Made by a program: the position numbers and the translations under genes. A stretch of 64,000 nt of DNA, taken from NCBI GenBank assembly GCA_023362775.1, contig JALMGJ010000004.1, forward strand, positions 85,288,298-85,352,297. The letters run 5' to 3'. Below the pieces are notes generated by a model. It was not told the DNA's origin, did not search any database, and saw nothing but the letters and a program-made list of their open reading frames with translations. This document shows, piece by piece, positions 1 through 9,699 of the stretch. The stretch comes from Charina bottae. Its lineage: Eukaryota; Chordata; Lepidosauria; Squamata; Charinaidae. Position 1 is the stretch's first letter. Every line of letters begins with the position of its first letter.

Positions 1-53
1 CCTGCCATGACCCAATACGCTGATTCTGTAATTTTATTGGTAACCCTCTAGAA

Positions 54-381
54 CATAGCTTTCCAAACTGTGTGTCGCGACACTTTAGTGTGTCGCAACA
101 TACAGCTTAGTGTGTCGCGAAGTGGCGGCGGGGGCGTGCACGGCAGCGGCACGGGTGTCTGTGCGGGGGTAGCGGTGTGCATGGCGATGGCGGCAGCGGC
201 GCGCCATCAGCGCTTCTGTGTTTTAGCAAGGCCGCCACTGCCACCTCCGCCATGCACACCTCCGCCACCGCACCCCTCCTGTGCCCCCACCGTGCACGCC
301 CCCACCCCTGTGCGTGCCCCCCCCCCCACTGCCACTGCCGTCATTGGTGTGTCGCCAACGGCGGCAGTTTGGAAAGCACTG
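54..381. mobile_element. Non-autonomous hAT-like DNA transposon with 8-bp TSD
   Basis: The ends are imperfect terminal inverted repeats: CATAGCTTTCCAAACTG at 54 and CAGTTTGGAAAGCACTG ending at 381. They are flanked by an identical 8-bp duplication, CTCTAGAA, at 46-53 and 382-389. An 8-bp TSD with CA..TG ends is typical of hAT elements. The interior is extremely GC-rich and low-complexity (gcggcggg, cccccccc, CpG-rich) and contains copies of tgtgtcgcgacac and related words. The open frames inside (for example 70-387) are compositional artefacts with no recognisable domain. No transposase is present, so movement would depend on an enzyme encoded elsewhere. The same family recurs at 20779-21048. 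Confidence 0.85.
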
Positions 382-389
382 CTCTAGAA

Positions 390-1860
390 AATAGAAAGAT
401 TAACAAAAGCACTGCTTAGTAGTTCATTGAGTGTAAGGGCAGAAGTGTATTACATCAGCAGATTGGGACCATTTTGTCCATGAATTTAGTGTCACTAAAT
501 CTTCTTTGAAGTAAAAATAGGGTTTGAGAAATCGTTGATAAAATGCAAAGCAACAAACAACCTCTGAGTTTTTTATATTATTTTACCTTTTGAAAAGGCT
601 TACATAACAATACATTCCAGTTCTTATTCCAGTAAAATGTTGGGTTATGCATAATCTTAAGTCTGTTTTATTTACAAGAACTGCTTCATCAGGGCTAAAA
701 AAATGGCTGGACAATGCTCCTAAAATTCTAGATAAAAAGGAAATGTTCTACATTGTCATGAGAAATAGCAAATCTTTATACTGATTTGGTAAGACTAATT
801 TACTAATTTGTTTTTTAAAACTGATATTACTTATTTTAATTTCGGTAAACAGCTTACAGGCCATCTGGACTGAGGTGAGGTTAAACTGAATAAATAAATA
901 ATAAAAGGTTTGAGCTACCAGATCTGTGCTTCAAAACAACTAGATGGTAGCAAAGAGATAAGGAACACTTTGCTGCCATCAAATGGTGGATCCAACATTC
1001 GTAGCCTAGTTTCGGTAGTTCTGTTAAGGTAGAAAGTACTTCCATTTCCACATATTGTTTTGTTCTAAAATACCCCTGGAATGAGGGGGTGAAGGGGGTG
1101 ATGAATGAGGTGATTTGATGGAGTAAGGATTTAACTGAAAATGTTGAAGCTATTCTATAATAGCCAATGTTTACTCAGTTAATGCTTGAAATACATCATC
1201 ATAGGCATTGTTTGAAAGTGCAAGAACTATTGTGCTCAGGGCAATAAAAAAAGAACCCTATAGATTTTTATATGCACTCTGAATCATCTACAGGTAAATT
1301 GCTAAAAGCAGAGCTCTTTAAGTGAAGAAATAGAATTGGATTTGGGCTTGAAAGTTCTGTAGCAGATGTAAGTCTAATGGAATTTGAAGTGAAGGAGGTA
1401 TTGATCTCCTATAAAAGCCAGTCTTAATTTTTCAGCTTCTGTTAAGTTTGGGAGAAGAAGTCTTTCCCAAAAGCTACTAAAATGTATTTCTACTCATTCG
1501 ACATACGTCTTGGTTTTTTTCTAACTTCTCTGTAGAAGGGTCAGATTACTGGTTTCTACCCACAGGACAAAGCACAGTTCAAATGTGCTTATCAAGAAGC
1601 TGAGCCGTGCCGGTTTTCATGTGTTATTTATTTGTTTGCATTATTATGCATGCATTATACTGCTACCTCGTTTAAATTATGTATACTAGAGAGTGTAGGA
1701 AATTTAATTTCTGATTCAAGTTACCAGAATTTAAAGAGAATAATGACCTATTTATCTGTTGTGATTGACTTAAATAGATCTCTCCATGTGACCACTGTCC
1801 AGAAATATGCAGATAGCTATCTACTGTAACTATAAGAATCATTATGATGAACTCCCTTGT
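390..1860. other. No gene recognised
   Basis: AT-rich sequence without a convincing coding frame, RNA gene or repeat that I can name. Frames are short and without known motifs. Confidence 0.6.
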
Positions 1861-2565
1861 AGGATGGCACTTGACCTAGCCAATCATAGGACTGAAAAAG
1901 GCCATTAAGGCTATTGAGTCTAATCTCCTGTTCAGTAAAAGAATCCAAGTTAAAGCAACCCATACAGATGTCTGTCTAGCCTCTTCTTGAACACATCCTG
2001 CAAAGGGGAGCCCATCTCTTCTCTGGGTAATTGAATCCACTCTCAAACTGGCTCTTATTGTTAGGAAGAATTTTTCCTATTATTTTTGTTGTTTTTTAGT
2101 ATTCATTCAGAATCTGCTTCCTGGTAACCTAAGTATTTTATTTCACATCCTACTGTACATTCTAGAACAAGAGAGAACATATCTAGACCTTCTTTTATGT
2201 ACTATCTTTTCAGGCATCAGAAGAGTGCTATCATATCCTCCTTTAGTCATATTTTTTTCAAAACTAAACATATCTACAATCTCTCTTCATGCATCTTGAA
2301 TTGTAGTTCCCTTATCATCTTCACTGCCATTCTTTGAACTTGGTCCATTTTTTCTGAATTCTTCTTAAAGGGTGATGCCCAGAATTTGATACTAATCAAG
2401 ATGGGGTCTGACCAAAGTAGGATAAAGTATAATATTTCCCCACATTTGAAAATTATAATTCCAAATTTGTGATTCAGCCTAAAACTATTTGATTATTGCA
2501 GTCATATCACATTGTTGTCTCATATTCTGCCAACCAACATTCCAAGATCTTTTTCACAAGTACCA
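1861..2565 (-). mobile_element. CR1 LINE 3' end, degraded
   Basis: Read on the minus strand this is the C-terminal part of CR1 ORF2 plus its 3' UTR. The remnants follow the usual order: a DLG-VLV-like stretch near 2560, a degenerate alanine/lysine-rich segment, a warped arginine-rich Y..ERLR-like segment, then the conserved tail equivalent to (F)RLNIRK-FF-V-WN-LP--VV-SPSLE-FK-RLD around 1980-2140. Many stops and frameshifts make it an old fossil. It is 5' truncated, as most CR1 copies are. A second CR1 tail is at 4830-5262. The order of conserved segments is clear even though no frame is open. Confidence 0.75.
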
Positions 2566-2755
2566 TTACCAAGACCTATATTCTTCATGCCATATCTGTG
2601 CATTTTATTTGTGTTTCTTAAGTGGAGAACTGTGCAATATCTCTGTCATTCTGTTACTTTAAGCCCATTTCTTTAACCTATTAAGATTATTTTAAATTTT
2701 ATTTCTGTCTTCTATAACTATCCTATTCACGTTTGATAAGCATTACCAAATATCA

Positions 2756-2972
2756 AGAGCCAGTTTGGTCTAGTGGTTAAGGCAACGGACTAGAAACCAG
2801 GAGAGTGAGAGTTCTAGTCCTGCCTTAGGCATGAAAGCCAGCTGGGTGACCTTGGGCCAGTCACTCTCTCTCAGCCCAACTCACCTCACAGGGTTGCTCT
2901 TGTGGGGAAAATAGGAGGAGGAAGGAGTATTAGGTACGCCTTGACTTATTGATAAAAATAATAAAGGCGGGA
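2756..2972 (+). mobile_element. tRNA-derived SINE
   Basis: The sequence begins AGAGCCAGTTTGGTCTAGTG and has a tRNA-like A box (TAGTGGTTAAGG) and a degenerate B box (GAGTTCTAGTCC), followed by a conserved body (gccagctgggtgaccttggg) and an AT-rich tail ending in aataataaaggcggg. A rearranged copy of the same family lies at 58314-58590. Its 3' end directly abuts a BovB fragment. Confidence 0.75.
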
Positions 2973-3390
2973 TTAATGTATGGCTGTGAGAGTTGGACCA
3001 TAAGGAAGGCTGAGCGCCGAAGAATTGATGCTTTCGAACTGTGGTGCTGGAAAAGACTCTTGAGAGTCCCTTGGACTGCAAGGAAGTCAAACCAGTCAAT
3101 CCTAAAGGAAATCAACCCTGACTGCTCATTGGAAGGACAGATGCTGAAGCTGAAGCTCAAATACTTTGTCCACCTAATGCGAAGAGATGACTCACTGGAA
3201 AAGACCCTGATGCTGGGAAAGACTGAAGGCAAAAGGAGAAGGGGACGGCAGAGGATGAGATGGTTAGATAGCATCACCGATGTAACGAACATGAATTTGA
3301 GTAAACTCCGAGAGTGGAGGACAGGAAGGCCTGACGTGCTATGGTCCATGAGGTCACGAAGAGTCGGACACGACTAAACGACTGAACAAC
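2973..3390 (+). mobile_element. BovB (RTE) LINE 3' fragment, subfamily B
   Basis: The plus-strand frame at 2949-3377 encodes the C-terminus of BovB ORF2, recognisable from YGCESWTIRKAERRRIDAF, LWCWKRLLRVPWTARKSNQS and NPDCSLEGQ. It ends in the characteristic 3' tail gagtcggacacgactaaac followed by gactgaacaac. The first codons of the open frame come from the adjoining SINE tail, so the frame is a fortuitous fusion. The last 40 residues show a frameshift relative to the copy at 30560-30984, which belongs to the same subfamily. The element is strongly 5' truncated and keeps no catalytic domain. Confidence 0.9.
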
Positions 3391-3394
3391 AAAT

Positions 3395-3398
<4 letters not shown>

Positions 3399-3436
<38 letters not shown>
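3399..3436. repeat. (CA)n microsatellite
   Basis: Uninterrupted CA dinucleotides directly follow the BovB 3' tail. They were probably seeded by the LINE's short tandem 3' repeat. Confidence 0.95.
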
Positions 3437-3438
<2 letters not shown>

Positions 3439-3758
3439 AGTGGCATGCTGCTCATTATTAATGATTGATTTGTAGCACTATTTCTTGATCTACTGCTAAA
3501 GCCACATTTCCAGTTCCAGATTTTATGTAAATATATGCACTACTCTGCTGTTTTGTTTTCCTTCCCATACTTCCTGTGGAGCAACTATGTTTCATACCAC
3601 CTTTTTTTCAGCAGTGCTATCCAATCAGAGTGGGAACTGAGCTACTTACTTGGCAAGGTTATACTTACTAAAATACTTGAGAGACTTATATTCTCTTTGT
3701 AGAACTGTAATAATGGGATCACAATGCTTGTGACTTGAAATTTTTGGAGATTACTTTT
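3437..3758. other. No gene recognised
   Basis: AT-rich spacer between the CA repeat and the Penelope-like element. I see no domain or named repeat. Confidence 0.5.
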
Positions 3759-3794
3759 TAACTGTGGAGTCCTTGGTGCTCTCTGAGCCTTGTT

Positions 3795-3850
3795 CGTTTC
3801 TTGCAGACGTTTCATTGCCAGGCTAGGCAACATCTTCAGTGCGAAAAGGG
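3795..3850 (-). ncRNA. Hammerhead ribozyme motif in PLE terminal repeat
   Basis: On the minus strand the core reads CTGAAGA (3839-3833), then a stem II TTGCC..GGCAA with a short loop, then GAAAC (3813-3809), then the cleavage triplet GTC (3808-3806). All invariant core positions of a type I hammerhead (CUGANGA, GAAA, NUH) are present. Helix III is minimal, as is known for PLE hammerheads. Flanks tttcgca and tgcaagaaa can form a helix I with one mismatch. Sequence evidence only; activity is inferred. Confidence 0.75.
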
Positions 3851-4770
3851 AGTGGGACTTGCTCTCTGTTTATATACCCTGGGTTGTCCTGCCTGTGTTG
3901 GTGGTGGTGTTGTACTCTCCTTGGTAGTACCTTCATTGGGTTGTTGTGTGCTGCTTGGTTGATTGACTGATTAATACTTCCTTGACTAGGGTCCATTGTG
4001 TTGTTTGATTGCTCCTCTGGTGCTAATCTTGCTGTTAATCTTTGCATATCTGGGTGATGATTGCTGGCAAGGAGGTGTTCTGGTCTTCTGGCTTTTCTAT
4101 TGTCTCTTATGACTGGTATGTAAATGTTGTTTACCTCTATGTGTCTGTTGATGGCTGCTTTGTCTGAGTGCCAAGCTTCCAGGAATTCTCTAGCATTTTT
4201 GGATTTGGCTTGGTTTAAGATGCTTACAGTTTCCCAGTTGAAAGTATAGTTAAGTCTGTCCATGTGTTGTGAGATTAAGGAGTTTTCATCGTGTCTTCTG
4301 ACTGCTAGTTGGTGTTCATGGATGTGTTCTGCTAGTCTTCTGTCAGTCTGTCCTACATAGTGGCTGTTACAGTCCTTACACTGTATGTTGTAGATAACTC
4401 CTGTTTTGTCTTCTTGGGCTACTGGGTCTTTTGGTTTACTTACAATTTTCTGAAGGGTTTTGGTTGGTTTGTGTGCTTCGGTGATGCCGTGTGGTTGTAA
4501 CAGTCTATTAGTAGTTTCTGAGATGTTTCTGATGTATGGCAGTGTAATCCTTTTCATAGCTTCTGTTGGTTTTGCTGTGGTGGGTTGAGTGGTCAGGCAC
4601 TTTTTGATAAAGTTGTGTGGGTATCCATTTTGCTGGAAGTTGCTATATAAGTGGTCTGTTTCCTTTTTCTGGTGTTCTGGGTTGCTGCAGTGCATTTGTG
4701 CTGGTCTGAATAGTGTTCTTACACAGCTCCTCTTGTGGGAGGTTGGGTTATTGCTTTGGTAGTGGAGCAC
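3823..4770 (-). CDS. PLE C-terminal region with GIY-YIG endonuclease (315 codons)
   Basis: This is the C-terminal half of a PLE polyprotein. GIY-YIG nucleases nick DNA, and in PLEs the domain is thought to prime target-site reverse transcription. The motif pair GVIYNIQC (residues 124-131) and YVGQT (138-142) is intact and is followed by RRLAEHIHEH. Paired cysteines (CKDC) lie between the GIY and YIG parts, as is usual in PLEs. An upstream linker contains LPYIRNISE. The first Met is an internal one, because the RT domain has been lost by truncation and no real start is present. The frame runs through the hammerhead at its C-terminal end, so the last residues are translated non-coding tail. No stop interrupts it, suggesting moderate age, but the fragment cannot act alone. 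Confidence 0.85.
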   Translation of the reverse strand: MLHYQSNNPTSHKRSCVRTLFRPAQMHCSNPEHQKKETDHLYSNFQQNGYPHNFIKKCLTTQPTTAKPTEAMKRITLPYIRNISETTNRLLQPHGITEAHKPTKTLQKIVSKPKDPVAQEDKTGVIYNIQCKDCNSHYVGQTDRRLAEHIHEHQLAVRRHDENSLISQHMDRLNYTFNWETVSILNQAKSKNAREFLEAWHSDKAAINRHIEVNNIYIPVIRDNRKARRPEHLLASNHHPDMQRLTARLAPEEQSNNTMDPSQGSINQSINQAAHNNPMKVLPRRVQHHHQHRQDNPGYINREQVPLPFRTEDVA

Positions 4771-4829
4771 TTGGTTAGTGTCGGTAGATTTAGTGTGGGT
4801 TATTCTTTTTGGTTATTACTGGGTTATTA

Positions 4830-5262
4830 CTTTTTAAATCATAAAGTTGGAAGTGGCCTACGAGGTCATATAGCCCAACACCCTGTTCAGTGAAGGATCT
4901 GCTAAAGCATTTCAGACAAATGGTTATCCAGCCTCTATTTGAAGACCTCCAGTGAAAGGGAATATGCCTCTTCATGAGGCTACCTATTCTACTTGTTGAC
5001 AGATGCTACTATCAGGGAATGTTTCCTAATATCTAACCCAAATATACTTCCCTGCAGTTTTAACCAATTCTTTCTGTTCTTGCCTTCCAAGGTAGCAAAT
5101 AATAAGATTATTTGTTCCTTTATATGACAGCCCTTTAGATATCTTGAGAGTGGTATTATATCTTTCTCTAGTCTTCTCATTTTTGCTATGTGTTTGACTC
5201 CGTGTATTAGTATAGGATGGAGTAAGACACTCAAAAGGTTTGCTCAAATTGGAATCATTCAT
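4830..5262 (-). mobile_element. CR1 LINE 3' end
   Basis: On the minus strand, open frames at 4989-5234 and 5026-5268 carry the CR1 C-terminal signature: an E-K-T/R-RER segment, a YLKGCH stretch, then GLDIRKHSLIVASVNK (the counterpart of the conserved LNIRK-FF-VR segment). The CR1 3' UTR follows, ending near the plus-strand word ataaagttggaagtgg at about 4845. Frames shift between the pieces. The copia remnant begins immediately beyond 5262, so either copia inserted here or both ends were truncated at this junction. Confidence 0.8.
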
Positions 5263-5389
5263 AATCATTCATCTATTTTTATCCTTTTGGCACACATTCC
5301 TGACCTTCGTTCTGCAGTGTTGATAGGTTGTTGTGGCTCTACCCCTTGATCACCGCCAATCAGCTGTTCCTGGTTTTCCCGCTCTAGAT

Positions 5390-8363
5390 TTACCGCCAAA
5401 TTGAGCTCTGTTGCAATTTTCCCGCCGTTGCTGCAGAGCTCAGACTCCATTCTGACATCAGGTGGCAAGGAATATCCATGTGCTTTGTCCACCCTCCCAC
5501 CTTCTTTGATAGAGAGAGTCTTATATAACTTTGGTTGTCCCCAAAGACTCTTACTGGAGCAGGATCACTAAACCCCAGATCCTCAAGTAAATACTTGAGC
5601 CATTGCACCTCTGCGCATGTCTCAGCTGCTGAGACATACTCTGCTTCAGTGGTTGACTGTGCCAATATAGTCTGCTTGTGACTAGCCCAGTTCACAGCCC
5701 CTTTCCCCAAACAAAAACACATTGCCACTAGTGGGTTTATGATCATTTGCATTCTCTGCCCAATCTGCAATGGTGTACCCCACTAGTTCAGGAGAATCAG
5801 TTGCTGGCAGCTTAAACTTCAGGTCTGCAGTCCCCTTCAGGTATCTTGCTACTCGGTTAATTCCTGTCCAGTCCCTTTGGGTGGGTGCACTGGTCTTTCT
5901 GCAGAGGATCCCCACTGCAGTTGAAATATCTGGCCTCATTGTGGTTGACAGATATAACAGCTTCCCAATGGCCTCTCTGTATCCATTGTTCTGAGGCAAT
6001 AGTTCACTAGTGTCCTTGACTTTGTGAAAGTCTGCTTCCATTGGAGTTGGGACTGTGTTTGCATCTTCCAGCCCCAGGCTCTCCAATAACTCTAGAATCT
6101 TTTGCCTCTGACTGAGGAGAAAACTTCCATCCTCTTCTCCATCAATTTGTATCCCCAAGTAGTAGCTTGCCTTCCCTGTTGTCTGTTCTTTGGATCAATG
6201 AACCCTTCTGGTTGTCAACTCCTCCTGAATTCCACCATGCAAGAACACTGTCTTGATGTCTATATGCTCCACTTGCATGTTTCTACTGGCTGCTAGACTT
6301 AAAAGAAGTTGAATTGTTGTGTGAGTCACAACAGGTGCAAAGGTTTGGTCGTAATCTTCACCATACTTTTGTGAATAGCCCTTGGCTAACAGTGTAGCTT
6401 TGTACCTTTGGACTTCTCCCTTCTCATTCTGTTTGGCCTTAAAGTCCCATTTGTAACCCATTGCCTTTTTGCCAACAGGCAACTTTGTGAGCATCCAAGT
6501 GTTGTTGTGTTGCAGAGCCTCAAACTCCTCTTGTGCTGCCTTCCTCCACTTACTTGCTTCAGCTGGTGGTAGCTGTTGCACTTCCTTCCACAATGCAGGC
6601 TCCTTCAGCAATGGCACCCCTGTAAGGTAGGACAGTCGCTTGGCCGGAACTCACTTGTTGGGTCGCAATGAGTGTCTCAGGTCTGGAACAGGGCTCGGGT
6701 CTGGGTCGTACTGCATCTCTGCCCCTTCTGTCCCTCCTGGTTCCTCATCGTCTGACTCAGGCGGTGTCTCAGTCTCGATTTCCTCTCTCTGGGTTTGCCT
6801 GATCACTGCATCTGGAAATACTGGGTAAGGTACCTCAAACAAATCTTCTTCACCTCCCTCTTCTGCAGTGCTATTGGCTAGAGGATTTTGATTTGGCTCT
6901 GTTTCATCAAAATGCACCACTCTGCAAATGTGGACTGAGCCAGTCTTAGGATCTAAAACTCTATATCCTTTGCTTCCCGGTGGGTACCCCAATAACATTC
7001 ATTCGTTTGCTCTGGAATCAAATTTGGTTCTTTTCTCTTTTGGAATGTAGATGTAGGCCTTGCATCCAAACACCCTCAAGTGCTAGACACTAGGTTGTCT
7101 ACCATGCCACAGTTCAAATGGTGTTTTATCTGTTCCTTTTGTTGGTAGTCTATTTTGCAGGTAGGTAGCTGTCATTGCTGCATCACCCCAATACTTCCTG
7201 GGTAAATGAGCCTCCATGAGCATGCACCTGACCATGTCCATGATAGATCTGTTTTTCCTCTCTGCTACACAATTTTGTTCAGGTGTGTACACTATGGTTT
7301 GCTCATGTCTTATGCCCTGCTTTTGGAGATATGTCTGCACTTTATTGCTTGTGAACTAACCCCCGTTATCTGAACTCAGAATTTGGGGTTTCCTTCCAAA
7401 CTTGTTTTCCATCCTCACCACATACATCGGTAGTGCGTCCATGGTCTCTGACTTCTCCTTCAGCAGATAAGACACACAGTACCTACAGAAATCATCTATC
7501 ATAGTTAATAAATATCTGTAACCCCCAACAGATGCTTGAATTGGCTCCAGGGACTGTTTGGAGAGCCTGGTGCTTTGTTTTGGAATTGAAGGCCTTGTGG
7601 CCTTTCCCTGTATGCAGATTTTGCATCTTGCATCAGTCTTACCACAGCCCTTGATCTCCAAAAAATTTGCCAATCCATTTTTCTTCATTTGAAGAATTGC
7701 ATTTAATTCTCTCTGTCCAAATCATCTGTGCCAGAGGGTTGCACGTTCGTCCTCCTTTCCTCAGTGACTGGCCACACATGCCATGTCTGGCCTCTCACAA
7801 CTGAGAAAGATTAATCCTTGATCTAGGAATCCTGTTAAAAAGACACCCTTTTGATCCATTTTTTCACATTTGTTACCTTTAAATCGAAGAGTATGGCCCT
7901 TGTTCATTAGCACAGATGCACTAATTAGATTCAAGCTTAAATCTGGAACAAATAGAATGTTAGTTGCAATCATATCCCACTGGGTGGCACCATTTCCGAA
8001 CCTTAGGAGAGCACGGCCCTCCCCTTCCACCGGGATTGTTCTCCCATCAGCTAAGCCAATCCCTTCCTTTGAACTTGGATTCAATTCAATGAAAAGATAT
8101 GGATCCTTTATCATATGCATGGTGCAACCACTGTCTATGATGAAGGAGAAGCAACTTTTATCAATGGCTGAAAATGCAAGAAGACTTGCTTTTGGAGCTT
8201 TCTCTTTGTTTTTCTGATCTGCATTCCTGGCCCAACAATTTTTATTTAAGTGCCCACTTTTGCCGCAAAAATGGCACTTGAAGGGGTTCTTTGTTCTTGA
8301 ATCGCTCCTATGCTTCTCACCATCATCTTTGCCCTGAGGCACCTGAGCACTAACCTGCCTCAT
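5390..8363 (-). pseudogene. copia pol (protease, integrase, RT, RNase H), broken and internally deleted
   Basis: The pieces are largely in one frame with stops between them. At 7761-8363 there is a CCHC knuckle CHFCGKSGHLNKNC and the protease motif FIIDSGCTMHM. At 7356-7688 there is the end of the integrase zinc finger (CKICIQGKATR), MIDDFCRY with the first catalytic Asp, and SSDNGG with the second. At 7083-7340, YTPEQNCVAERKNR carries the catalytic Glu. At 6195-6617 is the RT N-terminal half (KWDFKAKQNEKGEVQRYKA, DQTFAPV). At 5682-6158 the downstream RT connection resumes at LGIQIDGEEDG, so roughly 80 residues including the YVDD active site are missing at about 6160-6200. At 5390-5770, in a different frame, is RNase H with QSTTEAEYVSAAET. 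It is non-functional. Confidence 0.85.
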
Positions 8364-8955
8364 GATGGGTCTGCTTGAAATTTCTATAGGAGGCCTGCCT
8401 GCTGTGTTCAGACTCTAATTCTTGAATCAAGTCTGATAGGTGTTTTCTGGATCCCCTATAGCTGTCAGCAAAACTTGAAAAACTCTGAGGAAGAAATCCT
8501 AATAAAAATCCCACTTGTATCCTGTTATCCAAAATCACATCATTACAAGCAAGTTTGTGTAATAATGACTGAATTTTGGAAATATGTTAATCAATGTCTG
8601 TGTCTGGTTGCAGTTTTACATTAGACAACTCCTTTACCAAATTAACAACTTGGGAATCTTCTCCTTCCCCAAAGAGTTTAAACATATCCTCCATCATCCC
8701 TTTTGCAGTTTCCCTGTGTTGGATCTGCACCATCATTGGTCCATTTAAGGAATTAATGATTAGTCCTTGGACTTTAAGGTCATTGGCTACCCAGTTTTCA
8801 TAGCCTTCTGAATCTTTACTTGGAGGACCTTCCTTCAAAATATTATGCAGATTCAGAATCTTTGCCTGCCTCTCCACCCAAATTTTCCAGGGATAAAACT
8901 CCCCGGGATTTAGTCTAAAAATTACCCGATTGTGAGGTAGGTGTACACTGGCCAT
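8350..8955 (-). pseudogene. copia gag-like capsid region, broken
   Basis: The likely start is the ATG at 8955 (MASVHLPHNRVIFRLNPGEF), because it gives the copia gag N-terminus: a small acidic and aromatic segment followed by W..W...(I)L..HN. An in-frame TGA lies near 8585, after QPDTDID. The frame resumes with a segment containing SFADSYRGSRKHLSDLIQEL (to about 8350), a match to the conserved LP.SY..L...L region of copia gag (UBN2 family). A frame change then joins it to the protease frame. The product would form the capsid; this copy cannot make it intact. Confidence 0.75.
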
Positions 8956-9099
8956 TTTGTCTAAGCAAAAAGTTTTAAAAATCACTTTTAAAAAGAAAAA
9001 AAAATCTTCCCCTTTATGCTTTCTGGCTATTTTCTTGTGCAAGATAACCTTCTCAGCATTTACACTGAGTATTCTCTCCAAAAACAACAATGCTCATGC

Positions 9100-9695
9100 A
9101 AAAACAAAACAAGCCAAAGAAGAAATTTCTGTTGTTTATCTTCTTCTCTATTAAAAATAAATTCTCCTTCTGTAAAAGTCTGGGCCATTAACCCTATGAA
9201 ACCATTTGTGGATAGCTAGAACCACTGAATGGAGCAGAGCTTAATGCAGCAAAAAGATGCACACAGAAAGGAGTATTATCTAAAATAGCATTGATGAGAA
9301 CTTTAGAGAAATATAGGTTATTGGTCTTTCACACTTAGCCCACCCAAGCATAGAGAATTGCACACTTAGACAAAGTAGGTTCAAAAATAAGTACAAAAGA
9401 AAATCTTACCCATTTATTTGGTCCAATTACATCCATTCAGGAAAAAATATTCTTGTTCTTCTTTCTTTCCATAAACTGTATTTACCCTTAGCCCTCATTG
9501 CTGCTAAAGGCTACATGCAGAAAGGGGGAAACTCCTGACTCTAGGCCCAGGCATAGCACCTAGATGGAAGGAGCAGCAGCATGCTTCTTCCTTCCCAGAT
9601 GGAAGAGAAGGAGGAAGAGGCAAGGAAAGTGTGGGAGGGACAACAAACTGCTTCCTCCGGAAGCATATAGAGAGCTGCATCCTAGAACAAACTCA
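9100..9695. other. Unassigned, possible copia leader or LTR remnant
   Basis: This lies just upstream (minus-strand sense) of the copia gag region, so it could contain the leader and 5' LTR. I found no second copy at the 3' side and no primer-binding site, so I cannot support calling an LTR. Confidence 0.35.
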
Positions 9696-9699
9696 TCCA

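Larger units (their letters stand above)
3759..4792 (-). mobile_element. Penelope-like element (PLE), 3' half
   Basis: This minus-strand PLE is truncated at about 4792 and ends near 3759. It contains an open GIY-YIG endonuclease frame (3823-4770) followed by a 3' terminal region holding a hammerhead-ribozyme core (3806-3839). The reverse-transcriptase half is missing. It is close in sequence to the copy at 60409-61832: both share the same 3' terminus, ACTGTGGAGTCC on the plus strand, preceded by unrelated flanks. Confidence 0.9.
5268..9100 (-). mobile_element. Ty1/copia retrotransposon, degraded
   Basis: The domain order on the minus strand is gag, CCHC knuckle, aspartic protease, integrase, RT, RNase H. 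Integrase before RT identifies the copia superfamily rather than gypsy or a retrovirus. Several stops, two frame changes and one internal deletion inactivate it. I could not find a matching pair of LTRs, a tRNA primer-binding site or a TSD. The element seems cut at about 5268 where CR1 begins, and its 5' end is indistinct between 8960 and 9690. Copia elements are uncommon in amniotes. Confidence 0.88.

Noticed and set aside
70..419. Overlapping GC-rich open frames of 80-105 codons
   Set aside because: They fall inside a TSD-flanked hAT-like element, are low-complexity and have no domain.
5268..9100. Endogenous retrovirus
   Set aside because: Integrase lies upstream of RT and there is no envelope, so it is copia-type and not retroviral.
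9100..9695. Copia 5' LTR
   Set aside because: No matching 3' LTR, no tRNA primer-binding site and no clear TG..CA boundaries were found.
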